From Hydractinia symbiolongicarpus (Eukaryota > Cnidaria > Hydrozoa > Anthoathecata > Hydractiniidae), in contig NC_079882.1 of NCBI RefSeq assembly GCF_029227915.1, forward strand, positions 372,001-436,000: a stretch of DNA of 64,000 nt, written 5' to 3'. The notes beneath the pieces were generated by a model, which worked only from the letters and a program-made list of their open reading frames with translations, did not search any database and was not told the DNA's origin. The position numbers were made by a program, and so were the translations under genes. Shown in pieces: positions 1-13,600 of the stretch. Numbering within the stretch: position 1 is the stretch's first letter; the number at the start of each line of letters is the position of its first letter.

Positions 1-1440
1 CGAATGTATATAAAGAAAGTTCGGAGGGAGTAAACTGATTTCCCGAACGATTTTTTAAATTATTTTTTCAGCACTAAAACGCATGAGACTTGTAGTTTTT
101 AAAAATGTTTTCATTTTTGATGAGGCGCTGAATAAAAGAAGTTTAATTGCCGGCAAAGGAAAACCCGCGATTTCCCGTAAATCCCTGACTCGGTCCGTAT
201 AGTCAGAAGTATACAAAGAAAGTAGCCAGGGAGTAAACTCATTCCCCGAACAATTTTTTAAATTATTTTTTCAGCACTAAAACGCATGAGACTTGTAGTT
301 TTTAAAAATGTTTTCATTTTTGATGAGACGCTGAATAAAAGAAATTTAATCGCTAGCAAACGAAAACCCGCGATTTCCCGTAAATCCTGGCCACGATCCG
401 TATAGTAAAAAGTATACAAAGAAGGTACCCAGGGAGTAAACCCATTTCTCGAACGATTTTTAAAATTATTTTTTCATTACTAAACGCATGGGACTTGTAA
501 TTTTCAAAAATGTTTTGATTTTTGATGAGACGCTGAATAAAACAAGTTTAATCACTAGCAAGCGAAAACCCGCGATTTCCCGTAAATCCCGGGCTTTGCC
601 CGTATAGTCGAATGTATATAAAGAAAGTTCGGAGGGAGTAAACTGATTTCCCGAACGATTTTTAAATTATTTTTTCAGCACTAAAACGCATGAGACTTGT
701 AGTTTTTAAAAATGTTTTCATTTTTGATGAGGCGCTGAATAAAAGAAGTTTAATTGCCGGCAAAGAAGAACCTGCGATTTTCCGTAAATCCCTAACTCGG
801 CCCGTATAGTCAGAAGTATACAAAGAAAGTACCCAGGGAGTAAACTCATTTCCCGAACGATTTTTTAAATTATTTTGTCATCACTAAAACGCATGAGACT
901 TGTTATTTTCAAAAATGTTTTCATTTTTGATGAGACGCTGAATAAAACAAGTTTACTCGCTAGCAAACGAAAACCGGCGAATTCCCGTAAATCCCGGGCT
1001 TTGCCCGTATAGTCGAATGTATATAAAGAAAGTTCGGAGGGAGTAAACTGATTTCCCGAACGATTTTTTAAATTATTTTTTCAGCACTAAAACGCATGAG
1101 ACTTGTAGTTTTTAAAAATGTTTTCATTTTTGATGAGGCGCTGAATAAAAGAAATTTAATCGCTAGCAAACGAAAACCCGCGATTTCCCGTAAATCCTGG
1201 CCACGATCCGTATAGTAAAAAGTATACAAAGAAGGTACCCAGGGAGTAAACCCATTTCTCGAACGATTTTTAAAATTATTTTTTCATTACTAAACGCATG
1301 GGACTTGTAATTTTCAAAAATGTTTTGATTTTTGATGAGACGCTGAATAAAACAAGTTTAATCACTAGCAAACGAAAACCCGCGATTTCCCGTAAATCCC
1401 GGGCTTTGCCCGTATAGTCGAATGTATATAAAGAAAGTTC
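1..1440 (+). repeat. Subfamily-A satellite segment
   Basis: Monomers here alternate between types marked by GAATGTATATAAAGAAAG followed by TTCGGAGGGAG, by CCTGGCCACGATCCG, and by CGCTAGCAAACGAAAACC. They differ from the GTATACAAAGAAAG / CGCCGGCAAACG type (subfamily B) that fills the next segment. These linked marker differences define a distinct subfamily whose members occur in a mixed multimer rather than at random. Confidence 0.8.
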
Positions 1441-4400
1441 GGAGGGAGTAAACTCATTTCCCGAACGATCTTTTAAATATTTTTTCACCAGTAAAACGCA
1501 TGAGACTTGTAGTTTTCAAAAATGTTTTCATTTTTGATGAGACGCTGAATAAAAGAAGTTTAATCGCCGGCAAACGAAAACCCGCGATTTCCCGTGAATC
1601 CCGGACTCGGCCCGTATAGTCAAAAGTATACAAAGAAAGTACCCAGGGAGTAAACTCATTTCCCGAACAATTTTTTAAATTATTTTTTCAGCACTAAAAC
1701 GCATGAGACTTGTAGTTTTTAAAAATGTTTTCATTTTTGATGAGACGCTGAATAAAAGAAGTTTAATTGCCGGCAAACGAAAACCCGCGATTTCCCGTAA
1801 ATCCCGTAGTCGGCCCGTATAGTCAAAAGTATACAAAGAAAGTACCCAGGGAGTAAACTCATTTCCCGAACGATCTTTTAAATTATTTTTTCACCAGTAA
1901 AACGCATGAGACTTGTAGTTTTCAAAAATGTTTTCATTTTTGATGAGACGCTGAATAAAAGAAGTTTAATCGCCGGCAAACGAAAACCCGCGATTTCCCG
2001 TAAATCCCAAAGTCGGCCCGTATAGTCAAAAGTATACAAAGAAAGTAACCAGGGAGTAAACTCATTTCTCAAACAATTTTTTAAATTATTTTTTCAGCAC
2101 TAAAACGCATGAGACTTGTAATTTTTAAAAATGTTTTCATTTTTGATGAGACGCTGAATAAAAGAAGTTTAATCGCCGGCAAACGAAAACCCGCGATATC
2201 CCGTAAATCCCGGACTCGGCCCGTATAGTCAAAAGTATACAAAGAAAGTACCCAGGGAGTAAACTCATTTCCCGAACGATCTTTTAAACTATTTTTTCAC
2301 CAGTAAAACGCATGAGACTTGTAGTTTTCAAAAATGTTTTCATTTTTGATGAGACGCTGTATAAAAGAACTTTAATCGCCGGCAAACGAAAACCCGCGAT
2401 TTCCCGTAAATCCCGGACTCGGCCCGTATAGTCAAAAGTATACAAAGAAAGTACCCAGGGAGTAAACTCATTTCCCGAACAATTTTTTAAATTATTTTTT
2501 CAGCACTAAAACGCATGAGACTTGTAGTTTTTAAAAATGTTTTCATTTTTGATGAGACGCTGAATAAAAGAATTTTAATCGCCGGCAAACGAAAACCCGC
2601 GATTTCCCGTAAATCCCTGACTCGGCCCGTATAGTCAGAAGTATACAAAGAAAGTACCCAGGGAGTAAACTCATTTCCCGAACGATTTTTTAAATTATTT
2701 TTTCAGCACTAAAACGCATGAGACGTATAGTTTTTAAAAATGTTTTTATTTTTGATGAGACGCTGAATAAAAGAAGTTTAATTGCCGGCAAACGAAAACC
2801 CGCGATTTCCCGTAAATCCCGTACTCGGCCCGTATAGTCAAAAGTATACAAAGAAAGTACCCAGGGAGTAAACTCATTTCCCGAACGATCTTTTAAATTA
2901 TTTTTTCACAAGTAAAACGCATGAGACTTGTAGTTTTCAAAAATGTTTTTATTTTTGATGAGACGCTGAATAAAAGAAGTTTAATTGCCGGCAAACGAAA
3001 ACCCGCGATTTCCCGTAAATCCCGGACTCGGCCCGTATAGTCAAAAGTATACAAAGAAAGTACCCAGGGAGTAAACTCATTTCCCGAACGATCTTTTAAA
3101 TATTTTTTCACTAGTAAAACGCATGAGACTTGTAGTTTTCAAAAATGTTTTCATTTTTGATGAGACGCTGAATAAAAGAAGTTTAATCGCCGGCAAACGA
3201 AAACCCGCGATTTCACGTAAATCCCGGACTCGGCCCGTATAGTCAAAAGTATACAAAGAAAGTACCCAGGGAGTAAAATCATTTCCCGAACAATTTTTTA
3301 AATTATTTTTTCAGCACTAAAACGCATGAGACTTGTAGTTTTTAAAAATGTTTTCATTTTTGATGAGACGCTGAATAAAATAAGTTTAATTGCCGGCAAA
3401 CGAAAACCCGCGATTTCCCGTAAATCCCGTACTCGGCCCGTATAGTCAAAAGTATACAAAGAAAGTACCCAGGAAGTAAACTCATATCCCGAACGATCTT
3501 TTAAATTATTTTTTCACCAGTAAAACGCATGAGACTTGTAGTTTTCAAAAATGTTTTCATTTTTGATGAGACGCTGAATAAAAGAAGTTTAATCGCCGGC
3601 AAACGAAAACCCGCGATTTCCCGTAAATCCCAAAGTCGGCCCGTATAGTCAAAAGTATACAAAGAAAGTAACCAGGGAGTAAACTCATTTCCCAAACAAT
3701 TTTTTGAATTATTTTTTCAGCACTAAAACGCATGAGACTTGTAATTTTAAAAATGTTTTCATTTTTGATGAGACGCTGAATAAAAGAAGTTTAATCGCCG
3801 GCAAACGAAAACCCGCGATATCCCGTAAATCCCGGACTCGGCCCGTATAGTCAAAAGTATACAAAGAAAGTACCCAGGGAGTAAACTCATTTCCCGAACG
3901 ATCTTTTAAACTATTTTTTCACCAGTAAAACGCATGAGACTTGTATTTTTCAAAAATGTTTTCATTTTTGATGAGACGCTGAATAAAAGAAGTTTAATCG
4001 CCGGCAAACGAAAACCCGCGATATCCCGTAAATCCCGGACTCGGCCCGTATAGTCAAAAGTATACAAAGAAAGTACCCAGGGAGTAAACTCATTTCCCGA
4101 ACGATCTTTTAAACTATTTTTTCACCAGTAAAACGCATGAGACTTGTAGTTTTCAAAAATGTTTTCATTTTTGATGAGACGCTGTATAAAAGAAGTTTAA
4201 TCGCCGGCAAACGAAAACCCGCGATTTCCCGTAAATCCCGGACTCGGCCCGTATAGTCAAAAGTATACAAAGAAAGTACCCAGGGAGTAAACTCATTTCC
4301 CGAACAATTTTTTAAATTATTTTTTCAGCACTAAAACGCATGAGACTTGTAGTTTTTAAAAATGTTTTCATTTTTGATGAGACGCTGAATAAAAGAATTT

Positions 4401-7400
4401 TAATCGCCGGCAAACGAAAACCCGCGATTTCCCGTAAATCCCTGACTCGGCCCGTATAGTCAGAAGTATACAAAGAAAGTACCCAGGGAGTAAACTCATT
4501 TCCCGAACGATTTTTTAAATTATTTTTTCAGCACTAAAACGCATGAGACGTATAGTTTTTAAAAATGTTTTTATTTTTGATGAGACGCTGAATAAAAGAA
4601 GTTTAATTGCCGGCAAACGAAATCCCGCGATTTCCCGTAAATCCCGTACTCGGCCCGTATAGTCAAAAGTATACAAAGAAAGTACCCAGGAAGTAAACTC
4701 ATATCCCGAACGATCTTTTAAATTATTTTTTCACCAGTAAAACGCATGAGACTTGTAGTTTTCAAAAATGTTTTCATTTTTGATGAGACGCTGAATAAAA
4801 GAAGTTTAATCGCCGGCAAACGAAAACCCGCGATTTCCCGTAAATCCCAAAGTCGGCCCGTATAGTCAAAAGTATACAAAGAAAGTAACCAGGGAGTAAA
4901 CTCATTTCCCAAACAATTTTTTGAATTATTTTTTCAGCACTAAAACGCATGAGACATGTAATTTTAAAAATGTTTTCATTTTTGATGAGACGCTGAATAA
5001 AAGAAGTTTAATCGCCGGCAAACGAAAACCCGCGATATCCCGTAAATCCCGGACTCGGCCCGTATAGTCAAAAGTATACAAAGAAAGTACCCAGGGAGTA
5101 AACTCATTTCCCGAACGATCTTTTAAACTATTTTTTCACCAGTAAAACGCATGAGACTTGTAGTTTTCAAAAATGTTTTCATTTTTGATGAGACGCTGAA
5201 TAAAAGAAGTTTAATCGCCGGCAAACGAAAACACGCGATTTCCCGTAAATCCCGGACTCGGCCCGTATAGTCAAAAGTATACAAAGAAAGTACCCAGGGA
5301 GTAAACTCATTTCCCGAACAATTTTTTAAATTATTTTTTCAGCACTAAAACGCATGAGACTTGTAGTTTTTAAAAGTGTTTTCATTTTTGATGAGACGCT
5401 GAATAAAAGAAGTTTAATCGCCGGCAAACGAAAACCCGCGATTTCCCGTAAATCCCTGACTCGGCCCGTATAGTCAGAAGTATACAAAGAAAGTACCCAG
5501 GGAGTAAACTCATTTCCCGAACGATTTTTTAAATTATTTTTTCAGCACTAAAACGCATGAGACGTATAGTTTTTAAAAATGTTTTTATTTTTGATGAGAC
5601 GCTGAATAAAAGAAGTTTAATTGCCGGCAAACGAAAACCCGCGATTTCCCGTAAATCCCGTACTCGGCCCGTATAGTCAAAAGTATACAAAGAAAGTACC
5701 CAGGGAGTAAACTCATTTCCCGAACGATCTTTTAAATTATTTTTTCACCAGTAAAACGCATGAGACTTGTAGTTTTCAAAAATGTTTTCATTTTTGATGA
5801 GACGCTGAATAAAAGAAGTTTAATCGCCGGCAAACGAAAACCCGCGATATCCCGTAAATCCCGGACTCGGCCCGTATAGTCAAAAGTATACAAAGAAAGT
5901 ACCCAGGGAGTAAACTCATTTCCCGAACGATCTTTTAAATTATTTTTTCACCAGTAAAGCGCATGAGACTTGTAGTTTTCAAAAATGTTTTCATTTTTGA
6001 TGAGACGCTGAATAAAAGAAGTTTAATCGCCGGCAAACGAAAACCCACGATTTCCCATAAATCTTAAACTCGGCCGTATAGTCAAAAGTATACAAAGAAA
6101 GTACCCAGGGAGTAAACTCATTTCCCGAACGATCTTTTAAATTATTTTTTCACCAGTAAAACGCATGAGACTTGTAGTTTTCAAAAATGTTTTCATTTTT
6201 GATGAGACGCTGAATAAAAGAAGTTTAATCGCCGGCAAACGAAAACCCGCGATTTCCCGTAAATCCCAAGCTCGGCCCGTATAGTCAAAAGTATACAAAG
6301 AAAGTAACCAGGGAGTAAACTCATTTCCCAAACAATTTTTTAAATTATTTTTTCAGCACTAAAACGCATGAGACTTGTAGTTTTTAAAAATGTTTTCATT
6401 TTTGATGAGACGCTGAATAAAAGAAGTTTAATCGCCGGCAAACGAAAACCCGCGATTTCCCGTAATTCCCGGACTCGGCCCGTATAGTCAAAAGTATACA
6501 AAGAAAGTACCCAGGGAGTAAACTCATTTCCCGAACGATCTTTTAAATTATTTTTTTACCAGTAAAACGCATGAGACTTGTAGTTTTCAAAAATGTTTTC
6601 ATTTTTGATGAGACGCTGAATAAAAGAAGTTTAATCGCCGGCAAACGAAAACCCGCGATTTCCCGTAAATCCCAAACTCGGCCCGTATAGTCAAAAGTAT
6701 ACAAAGAAAGTAACCAGGGAGTAAACTCATTTCCCAAACAATTTTTTAAATTATTTTTTCAGCACTAAAACGCATGAGACTTGTAGTTTTTAAAAATGTT
6801 TTCATTTTTGATGAGACGCTGAATAAAAGAAGTTTAATCGCCGGCAAACAAAAACCCGCGATTTCCCGTAAATCCCGGACTCGGGCTGTACAGTCAAAAG
6901 TATACAAAGAAAGTACCCAGGGAGTAAACTCATTTCCCGAACAATTTTTTAAATTATTTTTTCAGCACTAAAACGCATGAGACTTGTAGTTTTTAAAAAT
7001 GTTTTCATTTTTGATGAGACGCTGAATAAAAGAAGTTTAATCGCCGGCAAACGAAAACCCGCGATTTCCCGTAAATCCCTGACTCGGCCCGTATAATCAG
7101 AAGTATACAAAGAAAGTACCCAGGGAGCAAACTCATTTCCCGAACGATTTTTTAAATTATTTTGTCATCACTAAAACGCATGAGACTTATAGTTTTTAAA
7201 AATGTTTTTATATTTGATGAGACGCTGAATAAAAGAAGTTTAATTGCCGGCAAACGAAAACCCGCGATTTCCCGTAAATCCCGGACTCGGCCCGTATAGT
7301 CAAAAGTATACAAAGAAAGTACCCAGGGAGTAAACTCATTTCCCGAACGATCTTTTAAATTATTTTTTCACCAGTAAAACGCATGAGACTTGTAGTTTTC

Positions 7401-7660
7401 AAAAATGTTTTCATTTTTGATGAGACGCTGAATAAAAGAAGTTTAATCGCCGGCAAACGAAAACCCGCGATTTCCCGTAAATCCCAGACTCGGCCCGTAT
7501 AGTCAAAAGTACACAAAGAAAGTACCCAGGGAGTAAACTCATTTCCCGAACAATTTTTTAAATTATTTTTTCAGCACTAAAACGCATGAGACTTGTAGTT
7601 TTTAAAAATGTTTTCATTTTTGATGAGACGCTGAATAAAAGAAGTTTAATCGCCGGCAAA
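1441..7660 (+). repeat. Subfamily-B satellite segment with about 1.2-kb higher-order unit
   Basis: Monomers carry AAAAGTATACAAAGAAAG, CACCAGTAAAACG or CAGCACTAAAACG, and CGCCGGCAAACG. Rare variants recur together at a fixed distance: the group GGAAGTAAACTCATATCCCG plus CCCAAAGTCGG near 3470-3640 returns 1217 bp later near 4690-4860 (six monomers). The nearby GAATTTTAATCGCC variant at about 2570 returns about 1825 bp later (nine monomers). Shared private variants at multiples of 203 show duplication of multi-monomer blocks. Confidence 0.8.
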
Positions 7661-10600
7661 TAAAAACCCGCGATTTCTCCTAAATCCTGGCCACGATTCG
7701 TATAGTAAAAAGTATACAAAGAAGGTACTCAGGGAGTAAACCCATTTCTCGAACGATTTTTAAAATTATTTTTTCATTACTAAAACGCATGAGACTTGTA
7801 ATTTTCAAAAATGTTTTCATTTTTGATGAGACGCTGAATAAAACAAGTTTACTCGCTAGCAAACGAAAACCGGCGAATTCCCGTAAATCCCGGGCTTTGC
7901 CCGTATAGTCGAATGTATATAAAGAAAGTTCGGAGGGAGTAAACTGATTTCCCGAACGATTTTTTAAATTATTTTTTCAGCACTAAAACGCATGAGACTT
8001 GTAGTTTTTAAAAATGTTTTCATTTTTGATAAGGCGCTGAATAAAAGAAGTTTAATTGCCGGCAAAGGAAAACCCGCGATTTCCCGTAAATCCCTGACTC
8101 GGCCCGTATAGTCAGAAGTATACAAAGAAAGTACCCAGGGAGTAAACTCATTTCCCGAACGATTTTTTAAATTATTTTGTCATCACTAAAACCCATGAGA
8201 CTTGTAGTTTTCAAAAAAATTTTCATTTTTAATGAGACGCTGAATAAAAGAAGTTTAATCGCCGGCAAACGAAAACCCGCGATTTCTCCTAAATCCTGGC
8301 CACGATCCGTATAGTAAAAAGTATACAAAGAAGGTACCCAGGGAGTAAACCCATTTCTCGAACGATTTTTAAAATTATTTTTTCATTACTAAAACGCATG
8401 AGACTTGTAGTTTTCAAAAAAATTTTCATTTTTGATGGGACGCTGAATAAAAGAAGTTTAATCGCCGGCAAACGAAAACCCGCGATTTCCCGTAAATCCC
8501 AGATTCGGCCCGTATAGTCAAAAGTACACAAAGAAAGTACCCAGGGAGTAAACTCATTTCCCGAACAATTTTTTAAATTATTTTTTCAGCACTAAAACGC
8601 ATGAGACTTGTAGTTTTTAAAAATGTTTTCATTTTTGATGAGACGCTGAATAAAACAAGTTTAATCGCTAGCAAACGAAAACCCGCGATTTCCCGTAAAT
8701 CCCGGGCTTTGCCCGTATAGTCGAATGTATATAAAGAAAGTTCGGAGGGAGTAAACTGATTTCCCGAACGATTTTTCAAATTATTTTTTCAGCACTTAAA
8801 CGCATGAGACTTGTAGTTTTTAAAAATGTTTTCATTTTTGATGAGGCGCTGAATAAAAGAAGTTTAATTGCCGGCAAAGGAAAACCCGCGATTTCCCGTA
8901 AATCCCTGACTCGGCCCGTATAGTCAGAAGTATACAAAGAAGGTACCCAGGAAGTAAACCCATTTCTCGAACGATTTTTAAAATTATTTTTTCATTACTA
9001 AAACGCATGAGACTTGTAGTTTTCAAAAAAATGTTCATTTTTGATGAGACGCTGAATAAAAGAAGTTTAATCGCCGGCAAATAAAAACCCGCGATTTCTC
9101 CTAAATCCTGGCCACGATTCGTATAGTAAAAAGTATACAAAGAAGGTACTCAGGGAGTAAACCCATTTCTCGAACGATTTTTAAAATTATTTTTTCATTA
9201 CTAAAACGCATGAGACTTGTAATTTTCAAAAATGTTTTCATTTTTGATGAGACGCTGAATAAAACAAGTTTACTCGCTAGCAAACGAAAACCGGCGAATT
9301 CCCGCAAATCCCGGGCTTTGCCCGTATAGTCGAATGTATATAAAGAAAGTTCGGAGGGAGTAAACTGATTTCCCGAACGATTTTTTAAATTATTTTTTCA
9401 GCACTAAAACGCATGAGACTTGTAGTTTTTAAAAATGTTTTCATTTTTGATAAGGCGCTGAATAAAAGAAGTTTAATTGCCGGCAAAGGAAAACCCGCGA
9501 TTTCCCGTAAATCCCTGACTCGGCCCGTATAGTCAGAAGTATACAAAGAAAGTACCCAGGGAGTAAACTCATTTCCCGAACGATTTTTTAAATTATTTTG
9601 TCATCACTAAAACCCATGAGACTTGTAGTTTTCAAAAAAAATTTCATTTTTAATGAGACGCTGAATAAAAGAAGTTTAATCGCCGGCAAACGAAAACCCG
9701 CAATTTCTCCTAAATCCTGGCCACGATCCGTATAGTAAAAAGTATACAAAGAAGGTACCCAGGGAGTAAACCCATTTCTCGAACGATTTTTAAAATTATT
9801 TTTTCATTACTAAAACGCATGAGACTTGTAGTTTTCAAAAAAATTTTCATTTTTGATGAGACGCTGAATAAAAGAAGTTTAATCGCCGGCAAACGAAAAC
9901 CCGCGATTTCTCCTAAATCCTGGCCACGATCCGTATAGTAAAAAGTATACAAAGAAGGTACCCAGGGAGTAAACCCATTTCTCGAACGATTTTTAAAATT
10001 ATTTTTTCATTACTAAAACGCATGAGGCTTGTAATTTTCAAAAATGTTTTCATTTTTGATGAGACGCTGAATAAAACAAGTTTACTCGCTAGCAAACGAA
10101 AACCGGCTAATTCCCGTAAATCCCGGGCTTTGCCCGTATAGTCGAATGTATATAAAGAAAGTTCGGAGGGAGTAAACTGATTTCCCGAACGATTTTTTAA
10201 ATTATTTTTTCAGCACTAAAACGCATGAGACTTGTAGTTTTTAAAAATGTTTTCATTTTTGATGAGGCGCTGAATAAAAGAAGTTTAATTGCCGGCAAAG
10301 GAAAACCCGCGATTTCCCGTAAATCCCTGACTCGGCCCGTATAGTCAGAAGTATACAAAGAAAGTACCCAGGGAGTAAACTCATTTCCGAACAATTTTTT
10401 AAATTATTTTTTCATCACTAAAACGCATGAGACTTGTAGTTTTTAAAAATGTTTTCATTATTGATGAGACGCTGAATAAAAGAAATTTAATCGCTAGCAA
10501 ACGAAAACCCGCGATTTCCCGTAAATCCTGGCCACGATCCGTATAGTAAAAAGTATACAAAGAAGGTACCCAGGGAGTAAACCCATTTCTCGAACGATTT

Positions 10601-13600
10601 TTAAAATTATTTTTTCATTACTAAACGCATGGGACTTGTAATTTTCAAAAATGTTTTCATTTTTGATGAGACGCTGAATAAAACAAGTTTAATCGCTAGC
10701 AAACGAAAACCCGCGATTTCCCGTAAATCCCGGGCTTTGCCCGTATAGTCGAATGTATATAAAGAAAGTTCGGAGGGAGTAAACTGATTTCCCGAACGAT
10801 TTTTTAAATTATTTTTTCCGCACTAAAACGCATGAGACTTGTAGTTTTTAAAAATGTTTTCATTTTTGATGAGGCGCTGAATAAAAGAAGTTTAATTGCC
10901 GGCAAAGGAAAACCCGCGATTTCCCGTAAATCCCTGACTCGGCCCGTATAGTCAGAAGTATACAAAGAAAGTACCCAGGGAGTAAACTCATTTCCCGAAC
11001 GATTTTTTAAATTATTTTGTCATCACTAAAACCCATGAGACTTGTAGTTTTCAAAAAAATTTTCATTTTTAATGAGACGCTGAATAAAAGAAGTTTAATC
11101 GCCGGCAAACGAAAACCCGCGATTTCTCCTAAATCCTGGCCACGATCCGTATAGTAAAAAGTATACAAAGAAGGTACCCAGGGAGTAAACCCATTTCTCG
11201 AACGATTTTTAAAATTATTTTTTCATTACTAAAACGCATGAGACTTGTAGTTTTCAAAAAAATTTTTATTTTTGATGAGACGCTGAATAAAAGAAGTTTA
11301 ATCGCCGGCAAACGAAAACCCGCGATTTCCCGTAAATCCCAGACTCGGCCCGTATAGTCAAAAGTACACAAAGAAAGTACCCAGGGAGTAAACTCATTTC
11401 CCGAACAATTTTTTAAATTATTTTTTCAGCACTTAAACGCATGAGACTTGTAGTTTTTAAAAATGTTTTCATTTTGGATGAGGCGCTGAATAAAAGAAGT
11501 TTAATTGCCGGCAAAGGAAAACCCGCGATTTCCCGTAAATCCCTGACTCGGCCCGTATAGTCAGAAGTATACAAAGAAGGTACCCAGGAAGTAAACCCAT
11601 TTTTCGAACGATTTTTAAAATTATTTTTTCATTACTAAAACGCATGAGACTTGTAGTTTTCAAAAAAATGTTCATTTTTGATGAGACGCTGAATAAAAGA
11701 AGTTTAATCGCCGGCAAATAAAAACCCGCGATTTCTCCTAAATCCTGGCCACGATTCGTATAGTAAAAAGTATACAAAGAAGGTACCCAGGGAGTAAACC
11801 CATTTCTCGAACGATTTTTAAAATTATTTTTTCATTACTAAAACGCATGAGACTTGTAGTTTTCAAAAAAATTTTCATTTTTGATGAGACGCTGAATAAA
11901 AGAAGTTTAATCGCCGGCAAACGAAAACCCGCGATTTCCCGTAAATCCCAGACTCGGCCCGTATAGTCAAAAGTACACAAAGAAAGTACCCAGGGAGTAA
12001 ACTCATTTCCCGAACAATTTTTTAAATTATTTTTTCAGCACTAAAACGCATGAGACTTGTAGTTTTTAAAAATGTTTTCATTTTTGATGAGACGCTGAAT
12101 AAAACAAGTTTAATCGCTAGCAAACGAAAACCCGCGATTTCCCGTAAATCCCGGGCTTTGCCCGGGATAGTCGAATGTATATAAAGAAAGTTCGGAGGGA
12201 GTAAACTGATTTCCCGAACGATTTTTCAAATTATTTTTTCAGCACTTAAACGCATGAGACTTGTAGTTTTTAAAAATGTTTTCATTTTGGATGAGGCGCT
12301 GAATAAAAGAAGTTTAATTGCCGGCAAAGGAAAACCCGCGATTTCCCGTAAATCCCTGACTCGGCCCGTATAGTCAGAAGTATACAAAGAAGGTACCCAG
12401 GAAGTAAACCCATTTTTCGAACGATTTTTAAAATTATTTTTTCATTACTAAAACGCATGAGACTTGTAGTTTTCAAAAAAATGTTCATTTTTGATGAGAC
12501 GCTGAATAAAAGAAGTTTAATCGCCGGCTAATAAAAACCCGCGATTTCTCCTAAATCCTGGCCACGATTCGTATAGTAAAAAGTATACAAAGAAGGTACT
12601 CAGGGAGTAAACCCATTTCTCGAACGATTTTTAAAATTATTTTTTCATTACTAAAACGCATGAGACTTGTAATTTTCAAAAATGTTTTCATTTTTGATGA
12701 GACGCTGAATAAAACAAGTTTACTCGCTAGCAAACGAAAACCGGCGAATTCCCGTAAATCCCGGGCTTTGCCCGTATAGTCGAATGTATATAAAGAAAGT
12801 TCGGAGGGAGTAAACTGATTTCCCGAACGATTTTTTAAATTATTTTTTCAGCACTAAAACGCATGAGACTTGTAGTTTTTAAAAATGTTTTCATTTTTGA
12901 TAAGGCGCTGAATAAAAGAAGTTTAATTGCCGGCAAAGGAAAACCCGCGATTTCCCGTAAATCCCTGACTCGGCCCGTATAGTCAGAAGTATACAAAGAA
13001 AGTACCCAGGGAGTAAACTCATTTCCCGAACGATTTTTTAAATTATTTTGTCATCACTAAAACCCATGAGACTTGTAGTTTTCAAAAAAATTTTCATTTT
13101 TGATGAGACGCTGAATAAAAGAAGTTTAATCGCCGGCAAACGAAAACCCGCGATTTCTCCTAAATCCTGGCCACGATCCGTATAGTAAAAAGTATACAAA
13201 GAAGGTACCCAGGGAGTAAACCCATTTCTCGAACGATTTTTAAAATTATTTTTTCATTACTAAAACGCATGAGACTTGTAATTTTCAAAAATGTTTTCAT
13301 TTTTGATGAGACGCTGAATAAAACAAGTTTACTCGCTAGCAAACGAAAACCGGCGAATTCCCGTAAATCCCGGGCTTTGCCCGTATAGTCGAATGTATAT
13401 AAAGAAAGTTCGGAGGGAGTAAACTGATTTCCCGAACGATTTTTTAAATTATTTTTTCAGCACTAAAACGCATGAGACTTGTAGTTTTTAAAAATGTTTT
13501 CATTTTTGATGAGGCGCTGAATAAAAGAAGTTTAATTGCCGGCAAAGGAAAACCCGCGATTTCCCGTAAATCCCTGACTCGGCCCGTATAGTCAGAAGTA